Origin: Brevibacterium sediminis
Lineage (GTDB): Bacteria; Actinomycetota; Actinomycetes; Actinomycetales; Brevibacteriaceae
DNA: 64,000 nucleotides
NCBI RefSeq assembly: GCF_013623905.1
Contig: NZ_JABKDD010000004.1
Location: forward strand, 1 to 64,000
Direction: 5' to 3'
Within the stretch, counting starts at the first letter, position 1; every line of letters begins with the position of its first letter. Made by a program: the position numbers and the translations under genes. This document shows, in pieces, positions 43,279 through 51,799 of the stretch. Under the pieces are notes generated by a model. It had not been told where the DNA came from. It was given only the letters and a program-made list of their open reading frames with translations, and ran no database searches.

Positions 43279-44196
43279 TCACACGGTCTGCTGGCGGATG
43301 TAATCGGCCTTCGCGCGGCGGGGTACGACGACGATCGGCACCGGAGAGTTCTGCAGGATCCGCATCGCGTGGCTGCCGAGCGAGACTCGCTTGAGTGCAC
43401 CCAGCCCGGAGGATCCGAGCATCATCACTTCCGGATGCTTCCACTCGACAGCGCCGAGCGCCGCGGCCCAATCGGCGCCGGTTCCCACGACGACGTCCGT
43501 CTCACCTGGCTTGATGTGCAGCTGCTCGATCGAGCACAGGATCTTGTCCGTGTCGCGCTGGACGGTCTTCGTCCATTCGTCGATGACGCGTGACTCCATG
43601 TCGAAGGGCACGTTCGCCGAGGCGACCACACGCGAACGCGGGGCGAACGAGGCGATGCGGAACGGCACGTCCGACTCCGCCGAAACCATCGCAGCACCAA
43701 GAATGAGATCCGCCGAGGTGGACGACCCCGAATACGCGGCAGTGATCCGCTCCAGCCGCGCCCCCGCAGGCGCTTCGAATCCGGCCGGGGCCAGGGCCAC
43801 CGGCAGCCTGGCGCTGTGCAGCAGACCGTTCGACACCGACCCGAGCGCGATCTTGCCCGGCCTTCCTTCCGACGATGGTCCGACGACGAGGCGATAGGCA
43901 TCGGTCTTCTCACACATCTCGAGCAGACCGCGCCGCGACGACCGCGCGGAATGGAGGACGCATTCGGACTCGATATCGCTGGGAATGAGCGCACGCGCCT
44001 CGTCGAGGGCCGCCTCGGCGACGGTGCGGAACCTGTTCTCGTACTGACTCTCGAAGTGCACGGGTGCCATCGGGAACGCAGCAGAGTCCACGGCGGTTGC
44101 GACGATCCGGCGCCGATAGGTGCGGGCGAGGACGATGCCCAGTTCGACGGCTGCGCGGTTGTCCTGACCTGGGGCAAGACCGACGACGATGCTCAT
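43279..44196 (-). CDS. Universal stress protein, tandem UspA domains
   Basis: The 305-residue protein holds two UspA domains. Each has the ATP-binding pattern G-x2-G-x9-G-(S/T): GPSSEGRPGKIALGSVS in the first half and GSSGLGALKRVSLGSHA in the second. ATG 44196 overlaps the permease stop by four bases, so both are made together. Stress proteins coupled to transporters often tune transport. Confidence 0.88.
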   Translation of the reverse strand: MSIVVGLAPGQDNRAAVELGIVLARTYRRRIVATAVDSAAFPMAPVHFESQYENRFRTVAEAALDEARALIPSDIESECVLHSARSSRRGLLEMCEKTDAYRLVVGPSSEGRPGKIALGSVSNGLLHSARLPVALAPAGFEAPAGARLERITAAYSGSSTSADLILGAAMVSAESDVPFRIASFAPRSRVVASANVPFDMESRVIDEWTKTVQRDTDKILCSIEQLHIKPGETDVVVGTGADWAAALGAVEWKHPEVMMLGSSGLGALKRVSLGSHAMRILQNSPVPIVVVPRRAKADYIRQQTV

Positions 44197-45653
44197 TTGG
44201 CTCCTCCTGTGGAGTCCGGTCCGGGGGATTCGGGATTGGTGGGTCCCGCCTCGGCGAGCTGCTGGCCGAGGACGGAGGACTTACGGCCGAAGATGAAGTA
44301 CAGGCCCAGGATAAAGGCGGTCCAGATGATGAAGACGACGATCGTGATGACCTGCAGGCTCGAGATGATCCAGAAGCAGCCGATGATCGAGAGCACCGGC
44401 AGGACGGGATAGAACGGGACCTTGAAGCCGCGTTCGAGGTTCGGTTCGCGCACGCGCAGGATGATCACGGCCAGGGAGACGACGACGAAGGCGACGAGGG
44501 TGCCGATCGAGGTCATCTCGGCGAGGAAGTTCAACGGGATGAAGCCGGCGAGGACCGCGATGACGGCGGAGACGACGATCGTGCCTTTGACCGGGGTGAG
44601 TGTGCGGGGATTGACCTCGCGGAAGAGCTTGGGCATCATTCCGTCGCCGGCCATTGTGAAGAGGATGCGGGACTGGCCGTAGATGGAGACCAGGGTGACG
44701 GAGAAGATCGAGATCACCGCGCCGGCGGCCACGACCGTGCCGGGCCACTGCGAGCCGACGATGTTCTCGAGGATCGCCGACAGGCCTGCGGTCTGTCCGT
44801 CGAATTTCTCCCACGGCTGGGCGGACAGGGCGGCGACGGCGACGAGGACGTAGACGGAGGTGACGATGATGAGGGCAGCGATGAGAGCTCGGGGCATCGT
44901 CTTCTTCGGGTTCTTCGTCTCATCGCCGGCCGTGGCGACAGCGTCCATGCCGACGTAGCTGAAGAAGATCAGACCCGAGCCGGCGACGACTCCGGAGATG
45001 CCGAACGGAGCGAAGTCGGCGAAGTTATTCGAGTCCCAGCCGGTGACGCCGACGCAGATGAAGAAGATGAGCACGCCGATCTTGAGGCAGACCATGATCG
45101 CATTGACGACGATGGATTCGCCGGTGCCGCGCACCAGGAGGAAGCAGCACATCGCCAGCAGCAGGATGGCAGGCAGGTTGACGATGCCGCCTTCTTCCGG
45201 CGCGTAGGCCAGGGCGTGCGGGATCTGGAATCCGAAGAGATTGAACAGCAGCTGGTTGACGTACTGCGACCAGCCGACCGCGACGGCCGCACCGGCGACG
45301 CCGTATTCGAGGAGGAGACACGCGGCCACCCCCATCGCCGGCAGTTCGCCGAGGGTCGCGTACGCATAGGAGTAGGAGGAACCGGAGACGGGGACGGATC
45401 CGGCGAGCTCGGCGTAGCAGATGACCGCGAGGCCGGCGACGGCGCCGGCGATGACGAATGACCAGATCACGGCGGGTCCCGCCACCGGAACGGACTCGGA
45501 GAGGATGAAGAAGATGCCGGTGCCGATGGTTGAGCCGACGCCGACCATCGTCAGCGAGAACAGCCCGATCGTGCGTTTGAGATCGGTCTCGACGTCTTCC
45601 TTCTGCCGCGGAACCGGTTTGATCCGGAACAGCTGCTGTCGCAGTGTGGGCAT
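44193..45653 (-). CDS. Amino acid permease, APC superfamily (CAT-like)
   Basis: The 486-residue permease has about 12 membrane segments and the APC entry motif GVGSTIGTGIFFIL. FFSYVGMDAVATAGDETKNPKKTMPRAL, in pieces, is typical of cationic amino acid transporters. The start is ATG 45653 because GGAG lies six bases upstream; the ATG at 45659 touches that site. The C-terminal tail (LAEAGPTNPES) is encoded over a GCCGAGGCGG copy. The coupled stress protein suggests regulation of uptake by energy state. Confidence 0.9.
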   Translation of the reverse strand: MPTLRQQLFRIKPVPRQKEDVETDLKRTIGLFSLTMVGVGSTIGTGIFFILSESVPVAGPAVIWSFVIAGAVAGLAVICYAELAGSVPVSGSSYSYAYATLGELPAMGVAACLLLEYGVAGAAVAVGWSQYVNQLLFNLFGFQIPHALAYAPEEGGIVNLPAILLLAMCCFLLVRGTGESIVVNAIMVCLKIGVLIFFICVGVTGWDSNNFADFAPFGISGVVAGSGLIFFSYVGMDAVATAGDETKNPKKTMPRALIAALIIVTSVYVLVAVAALSAQPWEKFDGQTAGLSAILENIVGSQWPGTVVAAGAVISIFSVTLVSIYGQSRILFTMAGDGMMPKLFREVNPRTLTPVKGTIVVSAVIAVLAGFIPLNFLAEMTSIGTLVAFVVVSLAVIILRVREPNLERGFKVPFYPVLPVLSIIGCFWIISSLQVITIVVFIIWTAFILGLYFIFGRKSSVLGQQLAEAGPTNPESPGPDSTGGAK

Positions 45654-45884
45654 GTTCATCTCCAGACTTCATCGTCTTACTTGCCTGTCGGCGGAGCCCG
45701 TCGCGCACCGGTCAGGTGCGCTCGCTGCTCGCCGCTACTGAGACCATACGACAGACTGCGCGGTCCGATTCGGTTTCTACCGGAATTCATCGGTGCGAAA
45801 TCCGTCGCCTCTCGCCGAGGCGGCCCCGACCCTGCGCACGTCACTGCAGGTGGAGCACGAGATACGCTCCAACGAATACTTTAT

Positions 45885-45946
45885 TCAACTAAATGGTTGA
45901 CTTACGAGAACTGGCAGACATACCCTTTTATCAACCCATTGGTTGA
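45885..45946 (+). promoter_or_regulatory. ArsR-SRPBCC promoter flanked by two operators
   Basis: Two 16-base dyads, TCAACTAAATGGTTGA (45885-45900) and TCAACCCATTGGTTGA (45931-45946), are 46 bases apart. Between them lie TTGACT (45897-45902) and TACCCT (45921-45926), with an 18-base spacer. The first dyad covers the -35 element and the second lies just after the start of transcription, a layout suited to tight repression by the ArsR protein encoded directly after. Confidence 0.75.
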
Positions 45947-45981
45947 ATGATTGTTTCGATTCAGATTCACAGGAGGCTCAA

Positions 45982-46392
45982 GTGGCCGATCAGCTGTCCA
46001 AGGTCTTCGCCGCTCTGGCCGACCCGACGAGGCGGGACATGGTGGCCAGACTCAGCGTCGCGGACTCGACGGTGAACGAACTCGCCGAACCCTATGACGT
46101 CAGCCTGCAGGCCGTATCGAAACATCTCAAGGTGCTCGAGGACTCCGGACTGGTCTCCCGCACCCGTGACGCCCAGCGCAGACCGGTCCACCTCGAAGAC
46201 AATGTGTTCGATCTGATGACGAAATGGATCGAAAGATACAAGCAGCAGGCAGAGGAACGTTACCAACGCCTCGACGCGGTCCTCGAAGCGATGAACGCGG
46301 ACGAGGAAGCGAACGACGCGGACTTCAGCGCCGCCTCGGCGGAGGGATCCGAGGACACATCATCCCACAGAAAATCACGCAAAGGAGCATGA
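45982..46392 (+). CDS. ArsR-family repressor
   Basis: The 136-residue winged-helix protein contains KVFAALADPTRRDMVARL and VSLQAVSKHLKVLEDSGLV. It has no cysteine cluster for metals and belongs to the group paired with SRPBCC proteins. The start is GTG 45982, five bases after a perfect AGGAGG. The last 30 residues are an Asp/Ala/Ser-rich tail over a GCCGAGGCGG copy (46331). It likely represses its own promoter through the two dyads at 45885 and 45931. Confidence 0.88.
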   Translation: MADQLSKVFAALADPTRRDMVARLSVADSTVNELAEPYDVSLQAVSKHLKVLEDSGLVSRTRDAQRRPVHLEDNVFDLMTKWIERYKQQAEERYQRLDAVLEAMNADEEANDADFSAASAEGSEDTSSHRKSRKGA

Positions 46393-46393
46393 C

Positions 46394-46891
46394 ATGACCA
46401 CCACAGACACCGCAGCCGACTATTCGACTCTCAAGCTCGACGTCCCCGAGGGGGTGCAGACCGTCTCGATCACCCGCGATTTCGCCGCCTCACCGGACAA
46501 GGTGTTCCGGGCCCACGTCGACCCCGAACTGTTCGTCAAGTGGTGCGGACCGGACTCGATCACGAGCACGATCCGGGAATGGAATGCGACGACCGGCGGG
46601 AACTGGAGCTATGTTTCGACCGACGATCGCGGCGAGTACGCGTTCTTCGGCTCGTTCCACGAGGTGCGGGAGAACGAGCGCATCGTCCAGACCTTCACCT
46701 TTGAGGGATTCCCGGACGCGGTCAACCTCGAGATCCTCACACTCACGGACCTCGGCGACGGGCGGACACGGCTGATGTCGACCTCGATCTTCGACTCGCT
46801 CGAATCCCGCGACGGCATGGTCGCCTCCGGCATGGAGCACGGCATCGTCGAGGGCTACAACAAACTCGACCGCCTCCTCGTCGAGGCCTAA
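46394..46891 (+). CDS. SRPBCC (AHSA1-like) domain protein
   Basis: The 165-residue protein has the AHSA1-type helix-grip fold: FAASPDKVFRAHVDPELFVKWCGP in pieces, GGNWSYVSTDDRGEYAFFGSFHEV and FDSLESRDGMVASGMEHGIVEGYNKLD. It starts one base after the ArsR stop and has AAAGGAG upstream. ArsR-SRPBCC pairs are common in actinobacteria. The ligand is unknown. Confidence 0.87.
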   Translation: MTTTDTAADYSTLKLDVPEGVQTVSITRDFAASPDKVFRAHVDPELFVKWCGPDSITSTIREWNATTGGNWSYVSTDDRGEYAFFGSFHEVRENERIVQTFTFEGFPDAVNLEILTLTDLGDGRTRLMSTSIFDSLESRDGMVASGMEHGIVEGYNKLDRLLVEA

Positions 46892-46892
46892 T

Positions 46893-46952
46893 TACTACGT
46901 GACGGCGGCTCAGCAACCTGGCGCTAGGTTGCTCAGCCGCCGTCAGGTAGTA
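46893..46952. repeat. 60-bp palindromic repeat, copy 2
   Basis: Arms beginning TACTACGTGACGGCGGC pair almost perfectly with their complement around a GGCGCT-type centre. The element fills the gap between convergent stops at 46891 and 46954 exactly. The arm sequence matches copy 1 (9475-9532) except at a few positions. It likely terminates both transcripts. Confidence 0.85.
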
Positions 46953-46953
46953 G

Positions 46954-47634
46954 TTAGGGGCGTTCGGACATGGTGGCGAAGTAGGAATCGCGGCTGCGGC
47001 GCACGTGTCGGGCCATTGTCTCGGCGGCTTGCTCGACCTGTCCGGCATCGATGGCAGCGATGATCTCGCGATGCTCCGGCCACGCCTGCGGGCCTCGACG
47101 CATGAGGTTGAGCGAGTACAGCCACTCGATCTTGCCGGAGATCTGACGCAGCAGGCTGATGAACGACAGGCTCCCGCTGAGCTCGGCGACCGCGAAATGG
47201 AATCGCATATTCAGCACCGCGAGGTCTTCAAAGCGCTCATCAGCGATGACGGCGTCGCCGGCCTCGAGGATCTCGTTGATCTCTGCGCGGATCTCCGACC
47301 ACTTCGCATCATGCTCGCCACCGGCACTGAGCTCGGCGGCCCGGCGGGCGGCGCGCTTCGCGGTCGCCGATTCGAGCACGATGCGGATCTCGAACAGATC
47401 CTCGGCATCCTCGGCCGGGGAGGGCGCGACAACCGAACCGCTGAACTTCCGGGACTCGACGAGCCCATCGGCCTCAAGAGTTCGCAGCGCTTCCCGAATC
47501 GGAATCCGCGACACTTCGTAGCGTTCGGCCAGGGCGACCTCACGCAGCTTGGTCCCGGGCTCGAGCTTGCCCTTGATGATGTCGGTGCGGATCTGCGCGG
47601 CGACATCCAGTGGCGCATCGTGCGAATCAGCCAT
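46954..47634 (-). CDS. GntR-family regulator, FCD subfamily
   Basis: The 226-residue protein has the GntR helix-turn-helix (LREVALAERYEVSRIPIREALRTLE) and an all-helical FCD domain with FHFAVAELSGS. The start is ATG 47634 because GGGGAG lies six bases upstream; the ATG at 47640 touches it. It follows the gamma-glutamyltransferase gene in the same direction with almost no gap, so it probably regulates that gene. Confidence 0.86.
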   Translation of the reverse strand: MADSHDAPLDVAAQIRTDIIKGKLEPGTKLREVALAERYEVSRIPIREALRTLEADGLVESRKFSGSVVAPSPAEDAEDLFEIRIVLESATAKRAARRAAELSAGGEHDAKWSEIRAEINEILEAGDAVIADERFEDLAVLNMRFHFAVAELSGSLSFISLLRQISGKIEWLYSLNLMRRGPQAWPEHREIIAAIDAGQVEQAAETMARHVRRSRDSYFATMSERP

Positions 47635-47636
47635 GG

Positions 47637-49442
47637 TCATCTCCCCGCCGCATAACCCTGCGCTCCACGCGGATTCGCTCCTGCGCTCAGCCGCCCCGTC
47701 GCCGGATCCCGGGTCACGCACGACAGCCGACCGAGCTCCCACTCCCCCGCCCTGGTCACGTCATGACCGCGGTTGATGAGCCCGTTGATGACATCCTCGC
47801 CGAGGCGGTCCTCGACGACCGCCCCACCCGGAACCCAGGTGCGCGGCCAGAACGATCCCGCCAACGACGTCGTGTGCAGTGCCGGTGCGTCGATGGCCTC
47901 CTGCGCACGGTAGCCGCCGACTAGCATGCGCAGGATCAGCAGCAGCTGCCACTGTTCCTGCTGGTCACCGCCGGGTGAGCCGAGAGCGATGACCGGCTGC
48001 CCGTCTCGGGAGATCAAGGTCGGGGTCAATGTCGTGCGCGGACGCTTGCCCGGGCGCAGTGCCGAGGGGGCCGCCTCGTCGAGCCACATCATCTGCAGCC
48101 GGGTGCCGAGGCAGAATCCGAGTCCGGGGACGGTCGGCGAGGATTGCAGCCACCCTCCGGACGGGGTCGCCGAGATCATATTGCCCCACCGATCGACGAC
48201 GTCGAGGTGACAGGTGTCGCCGTTGTTCACGCCGTTCTTCTGTACGGTCGGCTCCCCGATGCCGGCTTTGATCAGCGCTTCTTTGTCATCACCTTCGGGA
48301 ATGAGGGGGGTGGTGAAGACGGGCGCCGCACCGTCCCGGCCGAGGCCGGGCCGGAATTCCGCCGATGCCTTCTCGGTGATGAGTTCTCGGCGGGAGGCCG
48401 CATAGGAGTCGCTGAGCAGCCAGTCGAGGTCGACGTCGGCATCGCCGTAGTAGGTGTCGCGGTCGGCCATGGCCAGCTTCAGCGCTTCGAGGATCGTGTG
48501 CGCTCCGATCTCGGTCGACGGGTCGAGGCGGTGGTCGTCGAAGCCCTCGAGGATCTTCAGAGTCTGCAGCAGCACCGGACCTTGACCCCAGGCACCGATC
48601 TTCGCGACCTGATATCCGCGGAAGTCGATGGTGACGGGATCTTCGAACCCAGCGTCGAATACGGAAATGTCCTTCAGAGTCATGACTCCGGCGTGGTCGC
48701 CTCCGGTCGAGTGTCTGTGCGCGGTGGTGATGAAGTCGGCGATCGCCCGCGCGACGAATCCGGACTTCCACTCCTGACGGGCCGCTCGAATCCGCTCCTC
48801 CCGTGTCGCAGTGCCGTCACCGGCGGCGATGAGTCTGCGCAGCACATCGGCGTAGGCGTGGTTGAACACCAGCTCGCCGGCATCGGGAACTCGGCCTTCG
48901 GGCATCCACTGTGCGACCGAGGTCGGCCAGTGCTCAGTGAAGAGTTCGCTGACCTTCGCGATCGTCCCGGCTGTTCGGGCGAGGATCGGATGCCCGTTGT
49001 CGGCGTAGTCGATGGCGAAGTCGAGGACGTCGGCGAGCTCCCACGTCCCGTGGTGTTCGAGCAGGTTGAGCCACGAGTCGACGGCTCCGGGAACGGCGGC
49101 GGCGAGAGCCCCGGAGCCGGGAACCATATCGAGGCCCTCGCCGCGGAAATGCTCGATCGTCGCCGCGGCCGGAGCCGGCCCTTGACCCATCATCACCTGT
49201 GGCCGGGAAGGCTCGGCGGCGGTGGCGAAGATCCCGGTCATGTCACCTCCGGGTCCGTTGAGGTGGGGCTCGACGACGTGGAGGACGAAGGCTCCGGCGA
49301 CGGTGGCGTCGAAGGCGTTCCCGCCGCGTTCGAGCACCGCCTGCGATGTTGCAGTGGCCAACCAGTGCGTCGATGCCGCCATCCCTAAGTGCCCCTCGAG
49401 GGTGGGGCGCGTGGTGAATGCTGGGGGCGGTGTAAAGGTCAT
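47637..49442 (-). CDS. Gamma-glutamyltransferase-family protein
   Basis: The 601-residue Ntn-hydrolase precursor should self-cleave before Thr410 in NGDTCHLDVVDRWGN, where the family usually has TTH followed by SVVD. Early parts such as GGNAFDATVAGAFVL and NGPGGDMTGIF are conserved, as is TLTPTLISRDGQPVIALGSPGGDQQ. No signal peptide is seen, so it may be cytoplasmic and act on gamma-glutamyl amides, glutathione derivatives or a related acyl amide. The start is ATG 49442. Confidence 0.87.
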   Translation of the reverse strand: MTFTPPPAFTTRPTLEGHLGMAASTHWLATATSQAVLERGGNAFDATVAGAFVLHVVEPHLNGPGGDMTGIFATAAEPSRPQVMMGQGPAPAAATIEHFRGEGLDMVPGSGALAAAVPGAVDSWLNLLEHHGTWELADVLDFAIDYADNGHPILARTAGTIAKVSELFTEHWPTSVAQWMPEGRVPDAGELVFNHAYADVLRRLIAAGDGTATREERIRAARQEWKSGFVARAIADFITTAHRHSTGGDHAGVMTLKDISVFDAGFEDPVTIDFRGYQVAKIGAWGQGPVLLQTLKILEGFDDHRLDPSTEIGAHTILEALKLAMADRDTYYGDADVDLDWLLSDSYAASRRELITEKASAEFRPGLGRDGAAPVFTTPLIPEGDDKEALIKAGIGEPTVQKNGVNNGDTCHLDVVDRWGNMISATPSGGWLQSSPTVPGLGFCLGTRLQMMWLDEAAPSALRPGKRPRTTLTPTLISRDGQPVIALGSPGGDQQEQWQLLLILRMLVGGYRAQEAIDAPALHTTSLAGSFWPRTWVPGGAVVEDRLGEDVINGLINRGHDVTRAGEWELGRLSCVTRDPATGRLSAGANPRGAQGYAAGR

Positions 49443-49646
49443 GAGCGAAGTCCTTCGGCAGTGGTCAGCTGATCGTGGTTCGGCGTGCAAGCCGTGGTCA
49501 GCTGTCGATAACGACGATACCCGGACAATTCCGGTTGCCCCTCGATTGCATGCCAACCGTCACCTGATTACAGTTTTGTATACAAATTGCCCCTCATGGC
49601 GACATTCCGGCACTGCCGCCGGCTCCACTCGCCCGGAAAGGACACC

Positions 49647-50348
49647 ATGACTCGTCGCCTCGACCTGGCCATGCTCCTGCTGCTGACCTTTTCGACCGGC
49701 ATGGTAGACGCCATCGGCTACCTCGGCTTCGACAAGGTCTTCACCGGCAATATGACCGGCAACGTCGTCATCCTCGGCATGGGCCTCGCCGGCGCCGACG
49801 GCGTTCCCGTCCTCCGCCCCGCCCTCGCCCTCGTGTTCTTCATGGTCGGTGCGGCACTGTCCGGGCGTATCCTCGGCGACATCGGGGAGAACTGGCACCA
49901 TCGGACGACCGTGATCTTCTCCGGCGTCGCCGTCGGCTGTGCCGCACTGTCCGTCTACGTCGCGGTCGTCCCCGATCCCGAGATCGGGCTGGCCGGCACG
50001 ATCTTCACCTCAGCCCTGTCCGCGCTCATGGGTGCGCAGGCCGCGGCCGCACGGAAGATGAAGATCGCCGACGTCACCACCGTGGTCGTGACCTCGACGA
50101 TCGTCGGTCTCGCCGCCGATTCGAGCCTGGCCGGCGGCGACAACATCCGCTGGATCCGCCGAGCCCTCGCCGTCGTTCTCATCCTCATCGGCGCGCTGGC
50201 CGGTGCCGCCACGCTCATGCTCAACCAGTGGATCGGCATCGCCCTCGTCGCCGTTATGATCGCCGCCGCAGCCGTGATCGGCCACCTCGGGGAAAAGAAG
50301 AGACGAACCCGCGCCGAGGCGGCCGCCGCCGTTCCATCGAACGCCTGA
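49647..50348 (+). CDS. DUF1275 (YoaK-like) membrane protein
   Basis: The 233-residue protein has six or so membrane segments and the family entry DAIGYLGFDKVFTGNMTGNVVILGM. YoaK-like proteins are of unknown function. AAAGGAC precedes ATG 49647. Its last residues, AEAAAAVPSNA, match the end of the unrelated efflux protein encoded at 54891, over a 22-base identical DNA stretch (50314-50335). Confidence 0.85.
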   Translation: MTRRLDLAMLLLLTFSTGMVDAIGYLGFDKVFTGNMTGNVVILGMGLAGADGVPVLRPALALVFFMVGAALSGRILGDIGENWHHRTTVIFSGVAVGCAALSVYVAVVPDPEIGLAGTIFTSALSALMGAQAAAARKMKIADVTTVVVTSTIVGLAADSSLAGGDNIRWIRRALAVVLILIGALAGAATLMLNQWIGIALVAVMIAAAAVIGHLGEKKRRTRAEAAAAVPSNA

Positions 50349-50365
50349 GTTCCGTATCCGCCCAG

Positions 50366-50399
50366 TCGGGGCCGTGGTCGCAATCGGCCACGGCCCCGA
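50366..50399. terminator. Terminator between DUF1275 and MHS transporter genes
   Basis: TCGGGGCCGTGG (50366-50377) pairs perfectly with CCACGGCCCCGA (50388-50399) over a ten-base loop between convergent stop codons. Confidence 0.7.
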
Positions 50400-50427
50400 T
50401 CTCACGGCGGCACCCATACCCTGGGCG

Positions 50428-51723
50428 TCAGCGCACGCCGAGCTTCTTCCACACCACGAGGATCGCCGCCACGCTCAGCGCTCCGGCGAGCAGCACCCAG
50501 TAAGCCGGGGCTTTTGCGTCACCGGTGACGCCGATGAGCCAGGCCGCCACCAGCGGGGTCAGTCCTCCGAAGATGGCAACGCCGACGTTGTAGCCCAGTG
50601 ACAACCCGGTCCCTCGCACCTCAGTCGGGAAGATATCGCCCATGACGCTGGCCAGCGGCCCGTAATAGGCGGCTTTCAGGATCGAGAAGATGACGACCAC
50701 GACGATGAGCACCGTCAGCGCATTGGCCGCGACTACCCAGGTGAAGAGGACCCAAGTGAGCACCATGACCGCGAGCGCCGCCGGAATCATGAAGGTCAAC
50801 CGACCGACCTTGTCGCAGAAGTAGCCGGCGACCGGTGTGCAGAGGAACAGCACGAGTCCGGACACGAGGGTCGCCCAGAATCCTGCGGAGCTGTTCATAC
50901 CGAGGTTGTCGACAGCGTAAGTCGGCACATACGTGATGAAGTAGTTGAGGCAGGTCGAGACAGCGATCGCACCGATCGCCAACAGCACCGCGAGTTTGTG
51001 ATGTCGCAGCACCCCTCCGATTGCTGCTGCTTCCTTGGGCTTCTCAGCTTGGGCAGCGGCAAACTCGGGAGATTCGGGGACATGCCGACGTATGTAGAGT
51101 CCGACCGGGCCGACGAGGAGTCCGACGATGAATGGCAGACGGAAGCCCCAGGTCTCGAGTTGTTCCTGCGTCAGCGTCGTCGTTACGGCCACACCGATGA
51201 CGGAGGCGAGAATTGTCGACATCGCCTGCGAGGTGAACTGCCAGCTTGCAGCGAACCCTCGGCGATCGGGCAGGTGTTCGACCATGAGCGAGGTTGCCGA
51301 ACCGAATTCGCCTCCGGCGGCAAACCCCTGAATGAGTCGCGCAAGCAGTATGAGCAGCGGCGCAGCCAGTCCGATGACATGAGCCGGTGGCATGAGCACG
51401 ATCATCAGTGTGCCTGCGAACATCAGCCAGATCGTCAGCGTCAGTGCCGGTTTGCGTCCCTTCCGGTCAGCAAAGCTGCCGAGCACGATTGCTCCGACCG
51501 GGCGGATGAAGAAGGACAGAGCGAAAGTGCCCAAGGCCAGCATCACTGAGACCGCATGACTCTCGGAGGGGAAGAACGCCACGGAGATGTAGACGGAGAA
51601 GTACGCATAGACCGAGATGTCGTACCACTCGAGGGCGTTTCCGATCGAGGCCGCGGTGATGACCTTCCACGATTTCACCGGTTTGTTCTCAGCGGTAGTC
51701 TGCGCTGACAGCTGTTCTGTCAT
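50428..51723 (-). CDS. MFS transporter, metabolite:H+ symporter (MHS) family
   Basis: The 431-residue protein has 12 predicted membrane segments. It carries SIGNALEWYDISVYAYFSVYIS, typical of the MHS group (ShiA, KgtP, ProP), and SFADRKGRKPAL after the second segment. AAAGGAG precedes ATG 51723. Such carriers bring in carboxylates, shikimate, betaine or proline. The following M20 peptidase gene is in the same direction 77 bases upstream of it in the plus-strand numbering, so it may process the imported compound. Confidence 0.88.
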   Translation of the reverse strand: MTEQLSAQTTAENKPVKSWKVITAASIGNALEWYDISVYAYFSVYISVAFFPSESHAVSVMLALGTFALSFFIRPVGAIVLGSFADRKGRKPALTLTIWLMFAGTLMIVLMPPAHVIGLAAPLLILLARLIQGFAAGGEFGSATSLMVEHLPDRRGFAASWQFTSQAMSTILASVIGVAVTTTLTQEQLETWGFRLPFIVGLLVGPVGLYIRRHVPESPEFAAAQAEKPKEAAAIGGVLRHHKLAVLLAIGAIAVSTCLNYFITYVPTYAVDNLGMNSSAGFWATLVSGLVLFLCTPVAGYFCDKVGRLTFMIPAALAVMVLTWVLFTWVVAANALTVLIVVVVIFSILKAAYYGPLASVMGDIFPTEVRGTGLSLGYNVGVAIFGGLTPLVAAWLIGVTGDAKAPAYWVLLAGALSVAAILVVWKKLGVR

Positions 51724-51799
51724 GACTGGGCTCCTTTGCCTGCAGTGTGGTGGGACGGCTTGGTTTTTTGCGACATGGGGTCTCCGACAGCTGGCGGGA

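Noticed and set aside
44064-45461. 465-codon acidic plus-strand frame opposite the amino acid permease
   Set aside because: The Asp/Glu/Gly-rich product is the antisense image of hydrophobic membrane helices.
46743-47125. Short minus-strand frames reading through the palindromic repeat, with similar NYYLTAA peptides at both copies
   Set aside because: The peptide similarity comes from the repeat DNA itself, not from a protein family.
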